Assembly: GCF_035998295.1 (NCBI RefSeq)
Contig: NZ_DASYHS010000045.1
Location: 1-7,093, forward strand
Length of the DNA: 7,093 bases
Reading direction: 5' to 3'
Source: DASYHS01 sp035998295
Lineage (GTDB): Bacteria; Pseudomonadota; Alphaproteobacteria; Azospirillales; Azospirillaceae
In this document: positions 4,697 to 7,093 of the stretch, in pieces
Layout of the letters: the number at the start of each line of letters is the position of its first letter
Numbering within the stretch: the first letter of the stretch is position 1
Program-made: the position numbers and the translations under genes
The notes under the pieces: generated by a model
The model's input: the letters and a program-made list of their open reading frames with translations, nothing else
Databases searched by the model: none
Told to the model about the DNA's origin: nothing

Positions 4697-7093
4697 AGGC
4701 TTCTCGATCCGGCGGCGGATCTTCGGGCTCGCCGTGCTGCTGCTGCTGGTCGCGGCCCTGGCCCTGGTCGCCTTCATCCGCGACTACGCGGAACGCTCCT
4801 CCGACCGCGCCTTCGACCGGCTGCTCGGCGCGTCCGCCCTGACCATCGCCGGCGCGGTGCAGGTCGAGGACGGCGCCGTGACGGTCGAGCTGCCCTTCGC
4901 CTCCTTCTCGATGTTCTCGGGCAGCGACCGCGTCTTCTACGCGGTCGAGGCGCCGGACGGGGCGCTGGTCACCGGCTACGGCGACCTCGCCCGCGACCTG
5001 CCGCCGGCCGCCGGCGCCGAGCCGGTCTTCACCGACCTGCGCTATCGCGGCGAGACCGTGCGGGTCGCCAGCGTCGGCCGCCTCGTCTCCTCGGGCGGGG
5101 CGGCCGGCTGGGTCACGATCCGCGTCGCCGAGACCCAGGAGGCGCGCGAGGCGCTGTCGTCCGAGATCCTCGGCAACGCGATCGCGCCGCTGGCGGCGCT
5201 GACCCTGCTCGCGGTCGGGCTCGTCTGGTTCGGGATCACCCGGATGTTCGCGCCGCTGCTGGCGCTGGAGCGCGAGCTGCGCGGCCGTGCCCCCGACGAC
5301 CTGTCGCCGGTCGCGACCCCGGTGCCGGCGGAGGTGCGGCAGCTCGTCGGCGCGCTCGACGACTTCATGGGCCGGCTGCGCGCGGCCATGGGGCGGCTGA
5401 GCGAGCTGGTCGCCGAGGCCGCGCACGAGGTGCGCACGCCGCTCGCCTCCCTGCGCGCCCAGGCCGAGGTGGCGCTCGACGAGCCGGACCCGGCGGCGCT
5501 GCGCGCGCGCGTCGCCCGCATCCACCAGGGCGCCGTCCAGGCGAGCCAGCTCGTCTCCCAGCTCCTGATGGACGCGACCGTTTCCCACCGCCTCGACATG
5601 CGCGCTCGCCCGCCGACCTCCGTCGCCGCCGTGGTCGAGGAGGTGCGCCACCGCCTCGACCCCGACGCGGCCGGGCGGGTCCGCGTCAGCATCCCGGCCG
5701 GGGACGCCGCGCTGCCGGGCGACCGGGTGGTCCTGCGCGAGATGCTGCGCAACGTCGTCGACAACGCGCTCACATATTCCCACGGGCCGGTGCTGATCGA
5801 GGTCGCCGCGGCGCCGGGGCGCGAGGTGCGGATCGCGGTGTCCGACCGCGGCCCCGGCATCCCGCAGGAGGAGAAGGACCTCGTGCTCCAGCGCTTCCGG
5901 CGCGGCCGCAACGCCGAGACGCGGACCGGCTCGGGCCTGGGGCTGACGATCGTGAAGCGGATCGTCGACGCCCATGGCGGCACGCTCGTCCTCGCCGACC
6001 GGGACGGCGGCGGCCTGCGGGTCGAGATCGTCCTGCCGCCCGGCCCGGCCACGCGGGCGGGCCGGGCCGGCGCCGCGGTCCTCGCACCATGCCTGCTCGC
6101 CTGCCTGGGCTTCCTGCTGCACCCCGTGGCGCTGCGCGCCGATCCGATCGTCTATCCCGCACCGGCGCCGTCACCCGGGCCGGGGCCGGCGCGCATGCTG
6201 ACCATCGTCGGGACCACGGACACGCCGCTGTTCGCGCGCTTCGTCGCCGGGTTCCAGCAGCAGCGGCCGGACGTCGCGGTCGCGTACGAGGAGACGGACA
6301 CCCTGCCGATGTACGAGGACTTCCTCGCCGGCCGGCTGTCGCCGCCGCCCGACCTGCTGGTCAGCTCCGCGGCCGACCTCCAGGTCAAGCTCGCCAACGA
6401 CGGCCACGCGGCCGCCTACGCCTCGCCCTACCTGTCCGCGCTGCCGCCGTGGGCGCGCTGGCGCTCGGAGGTGTTCGGCTTCACCTTCGAGCCGGCGGTG
6501 ATCGTCTACGATCCCGACGTCCTCGCCCCCCACGAGGTGCCGCGGACCCATCTCGACCTCGCGGAGCTGCTGGAGGAGCAGACGGACCGCCTGCGCGGCC
6601 GGGTCGCGACCTACGACATCGCGGCCAGCGGCGTCGGCTACCTGCTCGCGGCACAGGACCAGCTGATCTCCTCCAATTTCTGGCGCCTGGCGAGCGCGTT
6701 CGGCCGGGTCGGGGTTTGGCTCAGCGGCAGCAGCCCCGACATCCTCGACCGGATCGAGCGCGGCGACCTCGCCATCGGCTACAACGTGCTGGGCTCCTAC
6801 GCCTTCGCCCGCCAGGAGGCCGGCAGCCGCATCGGCGTCGTCGTCCCCGACGACTACGTGCTGGTCCTGACCCGCAGCCTGCTGATCCCGCGCACGGCGC
6901 CCAACCTCGACCTTGCGCAGGCCTTCGTCGACTTCGCCCTGTCGCCCGCCGGCCAGGCCGTCGCCGGCGAGGAGACCGCGCTCGGCGCCGTCGTGCCCGG
7001 CTCCCGGGGCGAGTGGACGGCCGAGAGCATCGCCGCGCGCGGCCGCGGCGCCGTCCAGCCGATCCATCTCGGCCCGGCGCTGATGGTCTCCCT
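4686..7093 (+). CDS. TctE-like sensor histidine kinase fused to a periplasmic solute-binding protein (3' end beyond window)
   Basis: One uninterrupted frame of 802 visible codons starts at ATG 4686 inside the regulator's end and has no stop up to the window edge. In order: membrane helix 1 (about 12-31); a 2CSK_N-like periplasmic domain (32-162, with ELPFASFSMF and WVTIRVAETQEAR); helix 2 (about 165-184); a degenerate HAMP-like linker; HisKA with H247 in AAHEVRTPL; HATPase with N-box N356/N360, DRGPG (387-391), F404 and GSGLGL (415-420), ending near 452. After an Arg-containing linker comes a third hydrophobic segment (about 461-485, ending VALRA), a Pro/Ala linker (486-503), then an extracellular solute-binding domain from about 504 onward. 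That domain has IVGTTDTPLFARFVAGF, IVYDPDVL (606-613) and a late GDLAIGYNVLGSY (693-705), as in AfuA/COG1840-type and PgtC-like proteins. Orthodox TctE/PgtB kinases end after the ATPase domain. A separate gene starting at ATG 6195 would lack a signal peptide and there is no stop before it, so a fusion is the direct reading. Confidence 0.95.
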   Translation, partial: MRSEGFSIRRRIFGLAVLLLLVAALALVAFIRDYAERSSDRAFDRLLGASALTIAGAVQVEDGAVTVELPFASFSMFSGSDRVFYAVEAPDGALVTGYGDLARDLPPAAGAEPVFTDLRYRGETVRVASVGRLVSSGGAAGWVTIRVAETQEAREALSSEILGNAIAPLAALTLLAVGLVWFGITRMFAPLLALERELRGRAPDDLSPVATPVPAEVRQLVGALDDFMGRLRAAMGRLSELVAEAAHEVRTPLASLRAQAEVALDEPDPAALRARVARIHQGAVQASQLVSQLLMDATVSHRLDMRARPPTSVAAVVEEVRHRLDPDAAGRVRVSIPAGDAALPGDRVVLREMLRNVVDNALTYSHGPVLIEVAAAPGREVRIAVSDRGPGIPQEEKDLVLQRFRRGRNAETRTGSGLGLTIVKRIVDAHGGTLVLADRDGGGLRVEIVLPPGPATRAGRAGAAVLAPCLLACLGFLLHPVALRADPIVYPAPAPSPGPGPARMLTIVGTTDTPLFARFVAGFQQQRPDVAVAYEETDTLPMYEDFLAGRLSPPPDLLVSSAADLQVKLANDGHAAAYASPYLSALPPWARWRSEVFGFTFEPAVIVYDPDVLAPHEVPRTHLDLAELLEEQTDRLRGRVATYDIAASGVGYLLAAQDQLISSNFWRLASAFGRVGVWLSGSSPDILDRIERGDLAIGYNVLGSYAFARQEAGSRIGVVVPDDYVLVLTRSLLIPRTAPNLDLAQAFVDFALSPAGQAVAGEETALGAVVPGSRGEWTAESIAARGRGAVQPIHLGPALMVS
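6066..6140 (+). other. third hydrophobic segment, signal-peptide-like, joining kinase and binding domain
   Basis: This codes for residues 461-485 of the kinase fusion. Two arginines (457 and 460) lie just before it, a hydrophobic core runs AAVLAPCLLACLGFLL, and the end VALRA followed by Asp looks like a type I signal peptidase site. It can be read either as a third membrane helix carrying the C-terminus into the periplasm, or as a former signal peptide kept when two genes fused. LLAC (470-473) is lipobox-like, but sits in mid-helix with further hydrophobic residues after it, so lipidation is unlikely. Confidence 0.7.

Noticed and set aside
6093..6104. Lipobox-like LLAC making the binding domain a lipoprotein
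   Set aside because: The cysteine lies in the middle of the hydrophobic stretch, with LGFLLHPVAL following, which does not fit a lipoprotein cleavage site.
4398..6122. 574-codon minus-strand open frame opposite regulator and kinase
   Set aside because: It crosses two well-defined plus-strand genes, has Arg/Asp/Gly-rich composition and shows no recognisable motif. GC-rich DNA yields such frames by chance.
6195..7093. Separate solute-binding gene starting at ATG 6195
   Set aside because: There is no stop in this frame between the kinase and this ATG, and a product starting there would lack the hydrophobic export segment that lies just upstream in the same frame. An additional internal start cannot be excluded.
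1..7093. CRISPR arrays, tRNA or rRNA genes, insertion sequences
   Set aside because: No regularly spaced repeats, tRNA-like cloverleaf, rRNA segments or transposase motifs were seen. The longest non-coding stretches are 179 and 158 bp.

Overview
The window is very GC-rich: third codon positions are almost all G or C, and the only AT-rich patches lie between genes. Codon use, the dispersed palindromic repeat and the gene families suggest an alphaproteobacterium, perhaps of the Rhodospirillales/Azospirillum type. That placement is inference, because no rRNA or marker gene is present. All convincing genes are on the + strand. The long minus-strand and out-of-phase open frames are shadows that GC-rich DNA produces.

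Layout. (1) Bases 1-142 hold the last 46 codons of an unrecognised gene. (2) A 179-bp gap follows, with a short C-rich direct repeat and an AT-rich island that may carry a promoter. (3) Two translationally coupled genes come next (322-1707 and 1704-3863, 4-bp overlap). The first is a membrane-anchored HlyD-type periplasmic adaptor with a GAF-like cytoplasmic head. The second is a large membrane protein with a PqqD-like N-terminus, an M50 (site-2-protease type) zinc metalloprotease core carrying HEFGH and a downstream NP...DG motif, and a C-terminal HlyD-like lipoyl/barrel segment. This resembles the family annotated as 'putative peptide zinc metalloprotease', related to YydH. (4) A 158-bp gap holds a compound palindrome of REP-like character and a second perfect inverted repeat. 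(5) An OmpR-family response regulator (4022-4696) overlaps by 11 bp a very large sensor kinase gene that starts at 4686 and is still open at the window end.

The most notable feature is that last gene. The TctE-like histidine kinase (two membrane helices, 2CSK_N-like periplasmic domain, HisKA, HATPase) does not stop after its ATPase domain. The same frame continues through a signal-peptide-like third hydrophobic segment into an almost complete periplasmic solute-binding protein of the AfuA/PgtC-like type. In Salmonella the comparable roles belong to separate proteins (PgtA regulator, PgtB kinase, PgtC periplasmic protein). Here kinase and binding protein appear as one polypeptide, with the ATPase domain in the cytoplasm and the binding domain in the periplasm.

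How the parts work together: the 322-3863 pair probably forms an envelope export or processing machine acting on an unidentified peptide or protein. The 4022-7093 pair is probably a nutrient-sensing two-component system controlling a transporter encoded outside the window. Nothing in the sequence links the two units beyond their shared orientation.
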